DNA from: JAZKAR01 sp040389065
GTDB taxonomy: Bacteria > Pseudomonadota > Gammaproteobacteria > Burkholderiales > Casimicrobiaceae
NCBI GenBank assembly: GCA_040389065.1
Contig: JAZKAR010000001.1
Coordinates: forward strand, 1 to 64,000
Length of the DNA stretch: 64,000 nt
Direction of reading: 5' to 3'
The stretch's first letter is position 1. Every line of letters begins with the position of its first letter. Shown here piece after piece: positions 45,840 to 55,920 of the stretch. The translations under genes were made by a program, and so were the position numbers. The notes beneath the pieces are model-generated. The model had not been told where the DNA came from, searched no databases, and worked only from the letters and a program-made list of their open reading frames with translations.

Positions 45840-46841
45840 TTAAAATTTAAGCATTTGAATATTATTCCAATAGCTTACTCGTGTAATTGGCGCAGGCCCA
45901 TAAGTAAGATATTGATAAAGCCCTCCCATCCATTGATGAGGTTCCGTAGCAATGCTAACTAGCGTTGGCCCAGAATAATTGACCACTTGCTTATCATTCA
46001 CTTTAACTGTCCAATATCCCTTCCCCTTATTTGCGATAGTTTTTTCATCTAAAACGGCCTCCATTACTATATTAATAGGTTGATGCGGTAGCAAACCTTT
46101 TATTGTTCCTACTCGCTGTACAGGGCCTGTTGAAAGAGGTTTGATATTAAAAAAAAGCATTAATTTAGTTGGATCTGTATCATCAGTATCTACCATTGCC
46201 GCCAATGAAGGCTGTAAGTTAGGTGCTTTTACTTGCCAAATTAAAATAGGATCAATGCCTGTTCGAGTTAAAATCCAATTTTCTTCTGTCACATTGCTTC
46301 CAAACTGAACTTGTAAACTCCAAACTAGTCGTTGATCAGCAGGCAAAGCAAAAGATGCAATTTGTGTACGAATGGCCTCATTAAAAGGCCCATCTCCAGC
46401 TTTTACTGCTATTTTTAACCCTTTGTCAGTTGGTTCTATCCGCCCTGGAATGCCTTGCGCTGTAATAGTCGAAGCGCTTTGTATTATTTTTGTTCCATCT
46501 TGTATTTTCCCATCTTCTCCTCCCGCAATAAGAACTCCAGGATTATTTTTTCCTGTTAGGCTTGATATAAGGCCTCCAGTCTTGCCATAATCAAAAGAGC
46601 GTGGTGTCTGTGCAAGATCGATTAACTGGTTCGTTTTACCAACACGAACATAATAGGGCTCTGCACAGGTAAACGTTAAAGGATCTGATACCGCAGTTGA
46701 TGTGGTAGTGGCCGTTGATGTAGTAGTGGAAGTTGATGTCGTAGTAGGTTTTGCCGCATTAGAATGCATTGGAAGTAACAACAAACCACTAATAATCATT
46801 TTTATAATAGGAGTACACCCTAAACACATTTTAGATTTCAT
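45840..46841 (-). CDS. Secreted heparin-lyase-fold protein, paralogue 2 with Thr/Ser linker
   Basis: About 333 aa from MKSKMCLGCTPIIK, with GGTGATG just upstream. After the signal peptide (ISGLLLLPMHSNA) there is a Thr/Ser-only linker built from TTTSTS/TTTSTA units, absent in the sister proteins. The core matches paralogue 3 closely: RTQIASFALPADQRLVWSL, WQVKAPNLQPSLAAMVDTDD, YWTVKVNDKQVVNYSGPTL, HQWMGGLYQYLTYGP. Function inferred as an EPS lyase or binding protein. The linker would space the domain from the N-terminus if the signal is uncleaved. Confidence 0.68.
   Translation of the reverse strand: MKSKMCLGCTPIIKMIISGLLLLPMHSNAAKPTTTSTSTTTSTATTTSTAVSDPLTFTCAEPYYVRVGKTNQLIDLAQTPRSFDYGKTGGLISSLTGKNNPGVLIAGGEDGKIQDGTKIIQSASTITAQGIPGRIEPTDKGLKIAVKAGDGPFNEAIRTQIASFALPADQRLVWSLQVQFGSNVTEENWILTRTGIDPILIWQVKAPNLQPSLAAMVDTDDTDPTKLMLFFNIKPLSTGPVQRVGTIKGLLPHQPINIVMEAVLDEKTIANKGKGYWTVKVNDKQVVNYSGPTLVSIATEPHQWMGGLYQYLTYGPAPITRVSYWNNIQMLKF
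46684..46750. repeat. Short tandem repeat coding for the Thr/Ser linker of paralogue 2
   Basis: GTTGATGTNGTAGTGG-like units repeat about three times on the plus strand, translating on the minus strand to TTTSTx units. Likely a slippage-prone coding repeat that could vary in copy number between strains. Confidence 0.6.
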
Positions 46842-47888
46842 TTTCATCACCATAAGCTTTATATGATTTAAGTGAGGGGCTTAGCTACCTCCCTGCATAC
46901 TTAAAGAGAGGGGTGACATAAAATGATCAGAAGAAAGAAGATTCGTAATTAACTTTCATGCCTCTTTCCGCTTAATGTTATGTATTTGATGCAATTCTTT
47001 ATTAAATCGCAAAAAAACACAAACACATCAAACATATGTCAATAGGTAGTTTACCTATATTAAGTATGCCTCCAAAACCAATAAACACAACAAATCAATG
47101 AATTAGAATTCATTGATTCCTAAAAACCATTAAAAAATCAAAAATATATGTCTAGGAATTTTGTAAAATCAGGAATTCTTTTATTTTATTATTCGGGTTG
47201 AATGAAAATATAAGAGGGAATTTGCTCTAACAAACCGGTAATGTAAGTGACAAGGTGCATGCTTGATAATAAAATGCGATAGCAGCTCAAGGAAACTCTG
47301 AAGTCAAAGAGTTAGCATTGCTGGAAAATGATAAAGAAACTATAGATGCTATTTTCAAAAGCTTCATACGAGAGTGCCCAAGTGGGATATATCTGAAAAG
47401 TTTTGCACCTTTGGAAATAGCGCCCATATACCTTAATTTCAATCTAAACATATGGTAGAGGTGTTACTCAAGAGAAATTAAAAATTGATAATATTTTGAG
47501 ACGTGCCAAAGGTATGCCTAAACCTGGATTTCAGTTGACTTCTTCATTAAGTGGAGACTTGCGCAGCTTAATATAATTTTGAGCGCACTTGGAAAACCAA
47601 TAAAATGGCATAACAGCATGTTTTAATATTAAATTCCGATATACGTTGCTTCTCGCGCGTAATGGTTTCGTTCTTTGTTAGAGGTCATTATTGAATAAGG
47701 GCGTAAGCATTATAATTACCTACGCCCTCATGCAAGTTTAAATAATCTAACACATTTAGTTTTAACTATTTACTAAAAAAAATCATGCTCCGATTTCTAA
47801 TTAAAATTTTAAAGATTAACCTTTCCAACCTAAATAGATTTTTAATAATAATCCTAACAATATAGCGCTTTTTTGCCCGGGCTAAGCA
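46842..47888. other. About 1 kb spacer between paralogues 2 and 3
   Basis: No intact gene. TGTCAA (47037-47042) and CCAAAA (47072-47077) lie about 196 bp before paralogue 2. The stretch at about 47220-47600 is less AT-rich than its surroundings and gives short codon-like runs interrupted by stops in all frames, so it may be a decayed gene of unknown origin. Confidence 0.45.
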
Positions 47889-48830
47889 TTAAAATTTAAG
47901 AAGTTGCATATTATTCCAATAGCTTACTCGAGGAATTGGAGCCGGTCCATAAGTAAGGTATTGATACAGCCCCACCATCCATTGATGAGGTTCTGTAGCA
48001 ATGCTAACTAGTGTTGGCCCAGAATAATTAACAACTGGCTTATCGTTTACTTTAACAATCCAGTAACCTTTTCCATTGTTTGCAATAGTTTTTTCATCCA
48101 AAACAGCCTCCATCACTATATTAATAGGCTGATGTCTTAGTAAACCTTTTATTGTTCCTACCCGCTGTATAGGGCCGGTTGAAGACGGTTTAATATTAAA
48201 AAAAAGCATTAATTTAGTTGGATCAGTGTCATCTGTATCAACCATTGCTGCCAATGAAGGCTGTAAATTAGGTGCTTTTATTTGCCAAATTAAGGTAGGA
48301 TCGACACCTGAACGAGTTAACTTCCAATTTTCTTCTAATACATCACTTCCAAATTGAGCTTGCAAACTCCAGATCAGCCGTTGATCAGTAGGAAGTGCAA
48401 AAGATGAAATTTGCGTACGAATTGCATCATTAAAAGGCCCATCTCCAGTTTTTATTGCAATTTTCAATCCTTTTTCTGTCGACTCTATCCGTCCAGGAAT
48501 TCCTCTGGAAGTAATACCTGATGCACTAAGTACTATTTTTGTTCCATCTTGCACTTTTCCATCTTGTCCACCTGCGATAAGAACCCCTGGATTATTTTTA
48601 CCGGTATAACTTGATATAAGTCCGCCTGTCTTACCGAAATCAAAAGTGCGTCGTGTCAATCCTAAATCTATCAATTGATTTGTTTTACCAACACGCACAT
48701 AATATGGTGTTTCTCCACAGCTAAAAACCAAAGGATCGGTTGCTGCACTCGATACCACAGGAAGTAATAACAAACCACTTATCATCATTTTTATAGTATT
48801 ACTAAACCCTAAACGCTTCTTGAATTCCAT
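47889..48830 (-). CDS. Secreted heparin-lyase-fold protein, paralogue 3
   Basis: About 313 aa from MEFKKRLGFSNTIKM; GGTGAT lies 5 nt upstream. Signal peptide MMISGLLLLPVVSSA. Core segments: RTQISSFALPTDQRLIWSLQAQFG, WQIKAPNLQPSLAAMVDTDDTD, YWIVKVNDKPVVNYSGPTL, HQWMVGLYQYLTYGP and a C-terminal YWNNMQLLKF. The long identical runs shared with paralogue 2 suggest recent duplication. As with its sisters, polysaccharide lyase is the best guess and rests on fold-level motifs only. Confidence 0.68.
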   Translation of the reverse strand: MEFKKRLGFSNTIKMMISGLLLLPVVSSAATDPLVFSCGETPYYVRVGKTNQLIDLGLTRRTFDFGKTGGLISSYTGKNNPGVLIAGGQDGKVQDGTKIVLSASGITSRGIPGRIESTEKGLKIAIKTGDGPFNDAIRTQISSFALPTDQRLIWSLQAQFGSDVLEENWKLTRSGVDPTLIWQIKAPNLQPSLAAMVDTDDTDPTKLMLFFNIKPSSTGPIQRVGTIKGLLRHQPINIVMEAVLDEKTIANNGKGYWIVKVNDKPVVNYSGPTLVSIATEPHQWMVGLYQYLTYGPAPIPRVSYWNNMQLLKF

Positions 48831-49816
48831 TTTTATCACCATAAGCTTATATATACTAATTAAAAGAAGGGCTCAATGATCTTCCCGCTTATTCAGAACG
48901 GTGATTGACATAGCATGGTGATAAAAGTGCGCTAAGCTGCCAACTAAATTTTATTCGTATTTTCGAATAATGGTTAGCCTTATACCCAACCTTATGCAAA
49001 AATAATCCCACCAACAATGTCAATAGGTAATTGCCCTAGATAAAGTATACTTCCAAACTTAATTTTCGCAATAAATTATTGTTTATAAACAAAATTTATC
49101 CATAAAATCTCTTAATAAAATTGAGACTCGATAATTTTTCATTATTTTTATAACAAATCGAATATTAATAACATAAAAGAATATAAAATTTAGATTTAAT
49201 AGTTTTTCTTATTGTAAATTTTAAGCACATGTGTCGTGTCTGGCTTTATTTTTATTAGATATAGAAGAAGTTATTTACGCTTTCAAATAAAAATGCTTTG
49301 CATAACATGGCGACTACACATTATGAAATATTGAGAGAAAAACTTCATGGAATGCTGAATTCAACAGGTTTTCATTGCTATGAAATACCAGAGAAATTAA
49401 GAAAGCTAAGTTTGTGAAAAGTGCTTATAGCGTGGCCTTGACGTGCTACTTCATCAGAATTTTGTCGTTGGCAGCATTTATCTACTTACGCCACTAGCCT
49501 AATAACGAAACATACTAAGAGTTTTTGTGCGCTATGAAGCGAAATGTATGCAGAATAGATTTCCGACAACGAAAGCTCCGCTCGCCTTCATCTGTATAAG
49601 AGGTTTTGAATACAAGCGGTGCTAGCCTTGGAGGCTATGAGCGAACAATTGAAAAGTTTTAGAGCTACGCTGACTATAAAAACTCTTATAGTTCTCGACA
49701 CATAAGAAAATTCAATTGACTTTGAAATCATTCGTGGTGAAGTAACCTGCCTAAGCTATTATCAGCAAAATTAAATGGGCCAAGCACCTTTAAGATAATT
49801 GAAAAAACTTAACTAC
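48831..49816. other. About 1 kb spacer between paralogue 3 and the flippase gene
   Basis: TGTCAA (49018-49023) and CCAAAC (49053-49058) lie about 188 bp before paralogue 3, and the bases around TGTCAA (CAATAGGTA) are shared with the paralogue 2 upstream region. At about 49320-49700 a less AT-rich stretch with interrupted codon runs could be another decayed gene; I cannot name it. Confidence 0.45.
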
Positions 49817-51337
49817 TTACCACACAAAAATTTTTAATGGCAGCATCCTATTAATTTTTAAACGCTCTTCATCAGAAAAAGGTTTAAATATATATAAGAT
49901 AAAAAGCAGAATTATTGTAAAAGAAATACCCGCGCAGGATATTGCCCACATCTTATTAGCGTAAGGAGGAAATAATATTAGTAACTTTGAGGCACTCAAA
50001 CTTGCCAATATACTTGCTCCTATAATTTTAAAATATGAAACTGATCCACCAAAAATTGAATTCCAGGATAAATGTAAGCTATTAACTAGTACTCGACAAT
50101 AAACTGCCTCTCCTAGAAAAGCTCCAATAAGTGCAGCATAGACCCCTAAATAATTTAATAAAAGAAATGTAAATAAAATACTAATCAATGAATAGATTGT
50201 AGCGATTAAAATTATTTTTCCTCGCTCAAAAACTGTAGCAAAAAGCGAAAGTAAAACACGTAATGCTTGAAATTGTATTGTTAATAGAAAAAAAGGTAGA
50301 TAATCAGCCACTTCTAAATAATTTTTATTTCCAGCCCAAATTTTTAAAATATCATGCCCTAAAAAAATTGAGAACATCATAGTCGGAATTAAGATAAAAG
50401 TATTAATTTTAAAAAGTAATGCTCCCTGTTTAAATACTCGATCACTATTTTTATTAGTTGTAAAATCACTTACGATTATTGAGCGAATAAAACCTAACAA
50501 AAACAATAATGGCATATACCTACGTATTATTTCAATAATTGATTGAGCTAATCCATAAGGTGCAACAGCTGTAGAGCCTAACTTGTAAGCTATCGCTAGC
50601 TTTAATGCATCAAAACCACTAAATTGATTTATCGCTAGTGCACCAAAATTATGCATTGAGAAACTAACCACTTTAGGAAAATCGATATCTAAACCCTGGC
50701 TTTCAATAGGTAAATCTTTTGAATAATTCCATAATACGAAACAACCTGAAATAACAATTGCACCTGCCAAAATAGCTTCTAATCTCATAATATCATTTGC
50801 ATTTAATCCTATTTCATTAACTATAAAATATAACCAAACAATACGACTGCAATTTCTAATAAAACTAATTAATTGGCTATAACCTTGCTGAATAAGCGAA
50901 TCAAAAATACTATCGAAAAACCGGGCCATACTTTCTAGTATAAAAAACCATACCACAATTTGTATACTACCTAGCGAAGCAATCCAGCTAAATTTATACC
51001 CAAAGTAAAAATATATTATTAAAACCATACCAGTAAAAACGCATAATGTGAGTAATCTAAAAATGATGGCTTTTATTAAAATATTTCTAAAGATTTCACG
51101 ACTACCTTTTAGGTGATACTCTGGAAGATAACGCTGTATAAATGAAAATATACCTAAACTACTTAATAGAGAGCCAATTTCAATAAAAGATAAAAAAGCT
51201 ATATATATTCCAAACTCTTTTTTCTCAATATAGCGTACTAGTAAAGCAAGCCACATAAAACCTAAAATGGCACTTGAAACTTTGCCAAATGCAAAAAATA
51301 TTAATCCGCGTCGAATTTTAGATGGGGTATTTAACAT
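49817..51337 (-). CDS. Wzx-like oligosaccharide flippase
   Basis: 506 aa with about twelve to fourteen hydrophobic segments across the full length, MATE/PST superfamily. The N-terminal RRGLIFFAFGKVSSAILGFMWLALLVRYIEKKEFGIY is typical of polysaccharide transporters. It should flip the undecaprenyl-linked repeat unit to the periplasm. The coding DNA is very AT-rich, as is common for Wzx/Wzy. Confidence 0.85.
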   Translation of the reverse strand: MLNTPSKIRRGLIFFAFGKVSSAILGFMWLALLVRYIEKKEFGIYIAFLSFIEIGSLLSSLGIFSFIQRYLPEYHLKGSREIFRNILIKAIIFRLLTLCVFTGMVLIIYFYFGYKFSWIASLGSIQIVVWFFILESMARFFDSIFDSLIQQGYSQLISFIRNCSRIVWLYFIVNEIGLNANDIMRLEAILAGAIVISGCFVLWNYSKDLPIESQGLDIDFPKVVSFSMHNFGALAINQFSGFDALKLAIAYKLGSTAVAPYGLAQSIIEIIRRYMPLLFLLGFIRSIIVSDFTTNKNSDRVFKQGALLFKINTFILIPTMMFSIFLGHDILKIWAGNKNYLEVADYLPFFLLTIQFQALRVLLSLFATVFERGKIILIATIYSLISILFTFLLLNYLGVYAALIGAFLGEAVYCRVLVNSLHLSWNSIFGGSVSYFKIIGASILASLSASKLLILFPPYANKMWAISCAGISFTIILLFILYIFKPFSDEERLKINRMLPLKIFVW

Positions 51338-51746
51338 CCCTGCCTCATTAAAACTTAAAATTGAACAAATAAAAAACCATACAAAATTTGAGAGTTTTTT
51401 ATTATAGTTGAATCCCCTAAATACGGAAACGTATTGAATGCCTATAGTGTCAATTGTGGCGCATCAATAATTAAGGGTTTAGCTTCAAAACAGTATTGCT
51501 TTTATATATAAAAGTTAGATATAAATCTGATTTAGTCATTTTTATCAGAAATTATGCTACTATTTTATTGAATAATTGATTTTATCGCATACGCTTGGTT
51601 AGTTTTTAAATTACTATAAATATCTATTAAGTAAATTTCATAAATTAACTTAACCACTATTTAATGTATTAGGTAACTTCAATACTATATTTCAGCGATT
51701 AAGTTCTAAAATATTTACCTTAGTAAAATAGAATGTACACAAATAT
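51338..51746. other. Intergenic region between the Wzy-like and Wzx-like genes
   Basis: 409 bp, very AT-rich, nothing recognisable beyond an expected promoter for the flippase gene. Confidence 0.4.
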
Positions 51747-53249
51747 TTAAGATAGCTTTTTACTGCGATTTATATTGCTAAAATGGCAATATAAATAGGA
51801 AAAAAATATTATCATTAACAACTGAATTTGAGGGGTTTGAATAATATCTGTATTATAAGGAAGACTAAATAAGAAAATTAAAAAACTCGCACCAAAAACC
51901 TGAAACAACGATCTATGATAAGGAGAATTAACGCTTTCATAGTACGCCACTCTTGAAAGCTTCCATCCTAAAATCAAAAATAAAATAAATGCAAAGCTTC
52001 CTAAAAAACCAACCTCCCACAATAAAATAGCTAGTGAAGATCTTGCTATTTTAAAACTATAGTTTCTCGCTGCACTACCTGAAAAGGTACCAATTCTACT
52101 GGCACCTAAGCCATGACCTAATAAAAAAGTAACAGGATTCGCACTTACATCATGTTTATGCCACCAAAACGTTAATGCGCTTACACGACCCATTTCTCCA
52201 GTCAATAGATTTATATCTTTTGAATCGATATTATTATCTACAAAAGTACTTACATAGCTTGAGAAAGAACCATATCCCTTTGCGCCTTTAGCAGAATATT
52301 GCTGCCAATAAGTATACAGCCCTCCAATTGCAATTGAGCCTCCTAAAACTATGGTAAGAATAACTCTGGTGGGGCGCATAACATCTTTAAATTTATGCAA
52401 AAAAAGTATGGCCAATGGCGTCATCAACAAAACAAATTTTACTTCCGCCAATAACACAGAGAGTACCGAACTGATAAAAACACTTAAGAAAATAGTAAAC
52501 GGGACTTTTTTCGCACGCCATAAACAATATGTCATTAATGAAAATATTAAACAAAAAACTCCCATTGCTCCACTTGCCCCGCCCCCTTCGGGATTTCCTC
52601 CAAAAAGGCCTACAATTGCATCATGTGCTATTGAAGTATCTGAGACAACTGCTGCTCTTTTTCCATAAACCCAAAAGTGTTGGTAGATTACAACTGGCAG
52701 TTGTAAAATAGCGCACCAAATTAAACTAGTCATCCACTTATCTAGACTTTCTTGTTTAATTAAACCAATCCAAACTAAAAAGAATACGCCCCATAACCAT
52801 ATATAGTCTCTAACACCAAAAATAATTTGTGGAACATTATCATAATTAAAAATCGTACCCAAAAACATACAAATCAGCAATAATGAAATAACTATTTTCA
52901 TTATTGCTCCAAGCTTATTATTTAAAGAATTTTTCTTAGAAGCATATAAAAATTTGAAGAATTTAGGATCAATTATCCCACGCATAAAAAATAGTAAACC
53001 AATAATATAACTAAACCAAAATGCTTTTGGAAATCTTAAAAATGATTCTAGGGGACCGATAATAAAAAATGTAGTTATTAATATAAAAGACCCTAAGAGC
53101 TCTACTTTTGCAAGCATAGTAAAAATAAAAACAACGGGTAAAAAAAAGATAGCTATCGCATATAGTGGGCTAAATGCAATTATAGCTCCAAAAATTAAAC
53201 ATATCAGAAATAGGAAAAGATTTAACAATATTTTTGAGTAGCTATTCAT
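51747..53249 (-). CDS. O-antigen-ligase/Wzy-like polysaccharide polymerase
   Basis: 500 aa, about ten to twelve membrane segments and one large periplasmic loop (about 310-400), the usual layout of Wzy/WaaL-type proteins. A late GHGLGASRIGTFSG stretch resembles the glycine-rich region of that loop in EPS polymerases. It likely polymerises the repeat unit. Sequence identity in this class is always low, so the call rests on topology and context. Confidence 0.78.
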   Translation of the reverse strand: MNSYSKILLNLFLFLICLIFGAIIAFSPLYAIAIFFLPVVFIFTMLAKVELLGSFILITTFFIIGPLESFLRFPKAFWFSYIIGLLFFMRGIIDPKFFKFLYASKKNSLNNKLGAIMKIVISLLLICMFLGTIFNYDNVPQIIFGVRDYIWLWGVFFLVWIGLIKQESLDKWMTSLIWCAILQLPVVIYQHFWVYGKRAAVVSDTSIAHDAIVGLFGGNPEGGGASGAMGVFCLIFSLMTYCLWRAKKVPFTIFLSVFISSVLSVLLAEVKFVLLMTPLAILFLHKFKDVMRPTRVILTIVLGGSIAIGGLYTYWQQYSAKGAKGYGSFSSYVSTFVDNNIDSKDINLLTGEMGRVSALTFWWHKHDVSANPVTFLLGHGLGASRIGTFSGSAARNYSFKIARSSLAILLWEVGFLGSFAFILFLILGWKLSRVAYYESVNSPYHRSLFQVFGASFLIFLFSLPYNTDIIQTPQIQLLMIIFFSYLYCHFSNINRSKKLS

Positions 53250-53509
53250 TTTAAGTTTCTATTCTCTTTCCTATTAAACTAACCAAGGATATTCTTCTGA
53301 AATAGTAATTTATTCAGGCCTAAAAGACGCTTAATCTTATTGTTTGCTTAGACCAAAATATTTTACTTCACCAGTATTTATTCAATACCCTTTATACCCA
53401 ACATAATTATCTATCATCAATTGCCTGATATATACCATGCTCTTATAAAATAGCTATCAATATTTAAAGCTATGTGCATGATGCGTATTTTTAAAGTGTA
53501 ATATAACTA
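53250..53509. other. Short intergenic region before the Wzy-like gene
   Basis: 260 bp with no gene or clear hairpin. It separates the EpsI-exosortase pair from the polymerase gene. Confidence 0.35.
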
Positions 53510-54190
53510 TTACAATGGTGTGTCACCAACTAATTTTACTTTCGATGAGGGTGGCATAGCAGCTAGCATTTGCTTTGCAAACTGCGCTTGCAATTTATAA
53601 GCACCTTTTTCATCTGGATCGATTGTAGATATTCTAACTAACATCCCATCAGGAATTTTACCGGTTAAGCCATATTGTAGCTGTTTAATTTTTTGCTGAA
53701 ATCCAGGTTTAGTAACAGAATCGCCAATCGTCATCCAATATGTAATAGGCTCAATTCTCATCCCTTGAACTGCTAATACATATCTAACAGGCAGTACACT
53801 AGCACCCAAAGTAAGCTGGCCTGCCTCTTGCTTAAGGATTTGAAACCCTTGAGCCTCATAGCAAACCTCTGGTCGGTGCACCCTCATTCCATCACTTTGA
53901 TCATTGCCATAAGCGATTGACAACATTACTCTTTGCCCCTGCTTATTTACATAAGCTCTAGATAGTGTTTGAGCATAAATACGCTTTAGAACGTCTTGTG
54001 CTTCGGTATTCACTTGTATAGGAGCCAATGTTTTATCTACCTCCCATCCATCAAACTGAGCCGGTACCATTGTCTCTAAATTTATTTTTTCTTGTCTATC
54101 AGCAATTTTTTGAGTTGGTTTCAAAGCATGCGCCAATGTGACTGCGACTATCATACCCAAAGCAAATAAAATCTGTGGTTTACTGCTCAT
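53510..54190 (-). CDS. epsI: EpsI-family protein associated with exosortase B
   Basis: 226 aa. One N-terminal membrane segment (about 6-24) is followed by the EpsI/DUF3485 domain with FDGWEVDKTLAP, AYGNDQSDGMRVHRPEVCYEAQGFQI and YWMTIGDSVTKPG. The conserved HRPEVCY motif is intact. EpsI proteins accompany or are fused to exosortases; a role in EPS or protein sorting is presumed. It starts 2 bp after the exosortase gene. Confidence 0.92.
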   Translation of the reverse strand: MSSKPQILFALGMIVAVTLAHALKPTQKIADRQEKINLETMVPAQFDGWEVDKTLAPIQVNTEAQDVLKRIYAQTLSRAYVNKQGQRVMLSIAYGNDQSDGMRVHRPEVCYEAQGFQILKQEAGQLTLGASVLPVRYVLAVQGMRIEPITYWMTIGDSVTKPGFQQKIKQLQYGLTGKIPDGMLVRISTIDPDEKGAYKLQAQFAKQMLAAMPPSSKVKLVGDTPL

Positions 54191-54192
54191 AA

Positions 54193-55071
54193 TTACGCTT
54201 TCCGCAATGAAGTTTTGCGATCATAAATTAGACTTAAAATTTTATCTACCAAAAACAACGAGCATAGGGCGACAACAAAAAGAAAAATACCTGTAAACCC
54301 ATGCAAGAATCCTTGACCAACTTCATCCCCTAAGTAATAGGTAATTAAAATTAATGCAATCACACGACAAAGATTTGCAAAAAAAGCTATGGGAACTATA
54401 GTCATGGCAATAAGCCAGTTTCTACTTGAATGTTTATAGTCCATCAAATAAATATATAATATTCCTACTGCTGATAAAGAAAAAATAGAATGCATACCAG
54501 AGCAAGCATCTGCTACTAATAGTTTGAATGGCCCTATCATTATCATTACGCCTTGGCGCGCAACTGGATAGCCAAAGTAATATAGAATTGTTTCACTTAA
54601 TTCTGAAATATGGCGCTTAAGAGAGCCTGTTAGACTATCTACTAAAAAGCCTGGGAGAGGCACCATAAATAAAGTAAATAAGATAGGAAACAAAAAAAGC
54701 TTTGTTATTTGCCATCCTTTAAAACCCAATACTAACCCTAACAGAACAAAGGGAAGGGAACCTACTTCTAACAGAAGAATATCTTGCGAAGCACCGACTA
54801 CGTAAAATATCAATCCAGCAATAAAAATTATGCTGCCTGAAAAAAATGCAGGTCTACTTTCTCCTTTGAATAAGTCACGCTTTTGCCAAAAGAGAAATAA
54901 GACGACTAAGAGAATGATTGGCCCATGAGCATTCTCATCTTGATTCCATAGTGTATTTGATAGCTTATAAAATGTTGGGAAATATACAATAAGTAACCCA
55001 AGAATAATTAGCCATGCCTTTTTTAGACATTCAAGTAATAAAAAGCCGTTAGCTTTTAACGCATTTAACAT
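54193..55071 (-). CDS. xrtB: Exosortase B
   Basis: About 292 aa from MLNALKANGFLLLECLKKAWL, with AAGG 8 nt upstream (the frame is open to 55143). About eight membrane segments. The catalytic Cys is in VADACSGMHSIF, the Arg in FANLCRVIALI, and the His in FLHGFTGIFLFV, the exosortase triad in the right order. It cleaves PEP-CTERM proteins at the membrane; the substrate candidate in the window is at 35225-35713. It is linked to EpsI. Confidence 0.93.
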   Translation of the reverse strand: MLNALKANGFLLLECLKKAWLIILGLLIVYFPTFYKLSNTLWNQDENAHGPIILLVVLFLFWQKRDLFKGESRPAFFSGSIIFIAGLIFYVVGASQDILLLEVGSLPFVLLGLVLGFKGWQITKLFLFPILFTLFMVPLPGFLVDSLTGSLKRHISELSETILYYFGYPVARQGVMIMIGPFKLLVADACSGMHSIFSLSAVGILYIYLMDYKHSSRNWLIAMTIVPIAFFANLCRVIALILITYYLGDEVGQGFLHGFTGIFLFVVALCSLFLVDKILSLIYDRKTSLRKA

Positions 55072-55260
55072 AGAATAAACCTTAATACAACTTTGAAATT
55101 CAGCAACTTTGCGCAAACAATAATATATTTTCCGGCATTTCAATCAATATGGATAATTTTTTTAAATAGAACCCACATTATCTTAAAATTGTCTTGTTTG
55201 AGAAAATTTATCTTAGCAGTTTAAGCACCTTGAAATTTAAACTTTGCATACCAATGATTT

Positions 55261-55890
55261 TTATAGAGTGGAATTTATAGATGACACTCCCTGTTGAGTC
55301 ATTCCTCCCTCCAAAGGCGCACGATTCATAACATCAGCAATGCAACCACTTTTTACAATTTTGGAAGGATTTCCCACAACAATCGAATAAGGAGGAATAC
55401 TTTCAGTAACAAAAGCTCCCCCAGCAATTTTGCTACCTCGCCCTATTGTTATTCCTCCAACAATAATAGCATTGGGGCCACACCATACTTCATCTTCAAG
55501 GGTAGGATATTCTGTTAAGCGTGAACCATCAGAAGTAATCCGATCACGCGCCCCTAATGTAACCCCATGAAATATTGTTACGTTATTGCCAATTCGAGCT
55601 CCCGGGCTAATAACAAGCCCCCAACCATGTGTTAAAGCAAGCCCAGAACCGATTTGTGCTTTCCACGAAAAATCCATCGAAGCCCAATGTGTTGCTATTT
55701 TATGAATTATTTTAAAAAAAGGAAGAGTCAATCTAATTACGCTATTAGAATTCGCTACTGCCTGGCATAAGCGTAAGGTCACAATTACTCGAAATGTTCT
55801 GCGTGTAATTGCGCCTTTCAAAGTCAGTAACCAACTAAAATCGCCATATTGCCGAAAGGTATCTCCCTTCAATGCATCCCAATTACTCAT
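55261..55890 (-). CDS. Serine-acetyltransferase-like hexapeptide acyltransferase
   Basis: 209 aa. A helical N-terminus (about 1-70) leads to a left-handed beta-helix with IGSGLALTHGWGLVISPGARIGNNVTIFHGVTLG, an EVWCGPNAIIVGGITIG turn, and a C-terminal IVVGNPSKIV. It is like serine acetyltransferases found in EPS loci, probably acetylating the polymer or its precursor. Paralogous in kind to the gene at 40223 but longer. Confidence 0.83.
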   Translation of the reverse strand: MSNWDALKGDTFRQYGDFSWLLTLKGAITRRTFRVIVTLRLCQAVANSNSVIRLTLPFFKIIHKIATHWASMDFSWKAQIGSGLALTHGWGLVISPGARIGNNVTIFHGVTLGARDRITSDGSRLTEYPTLEDEVWCGPNAIIVGGITIGRGSKIAGGAFVTESIPPYSIVVGNPSKIVKSGCIADVMNRAPLEGGMTQQGVSSINSTL

Positions 55891-55920
55891 TATTTTCCCA
55901 AAAATTATGACTCTTGATTA

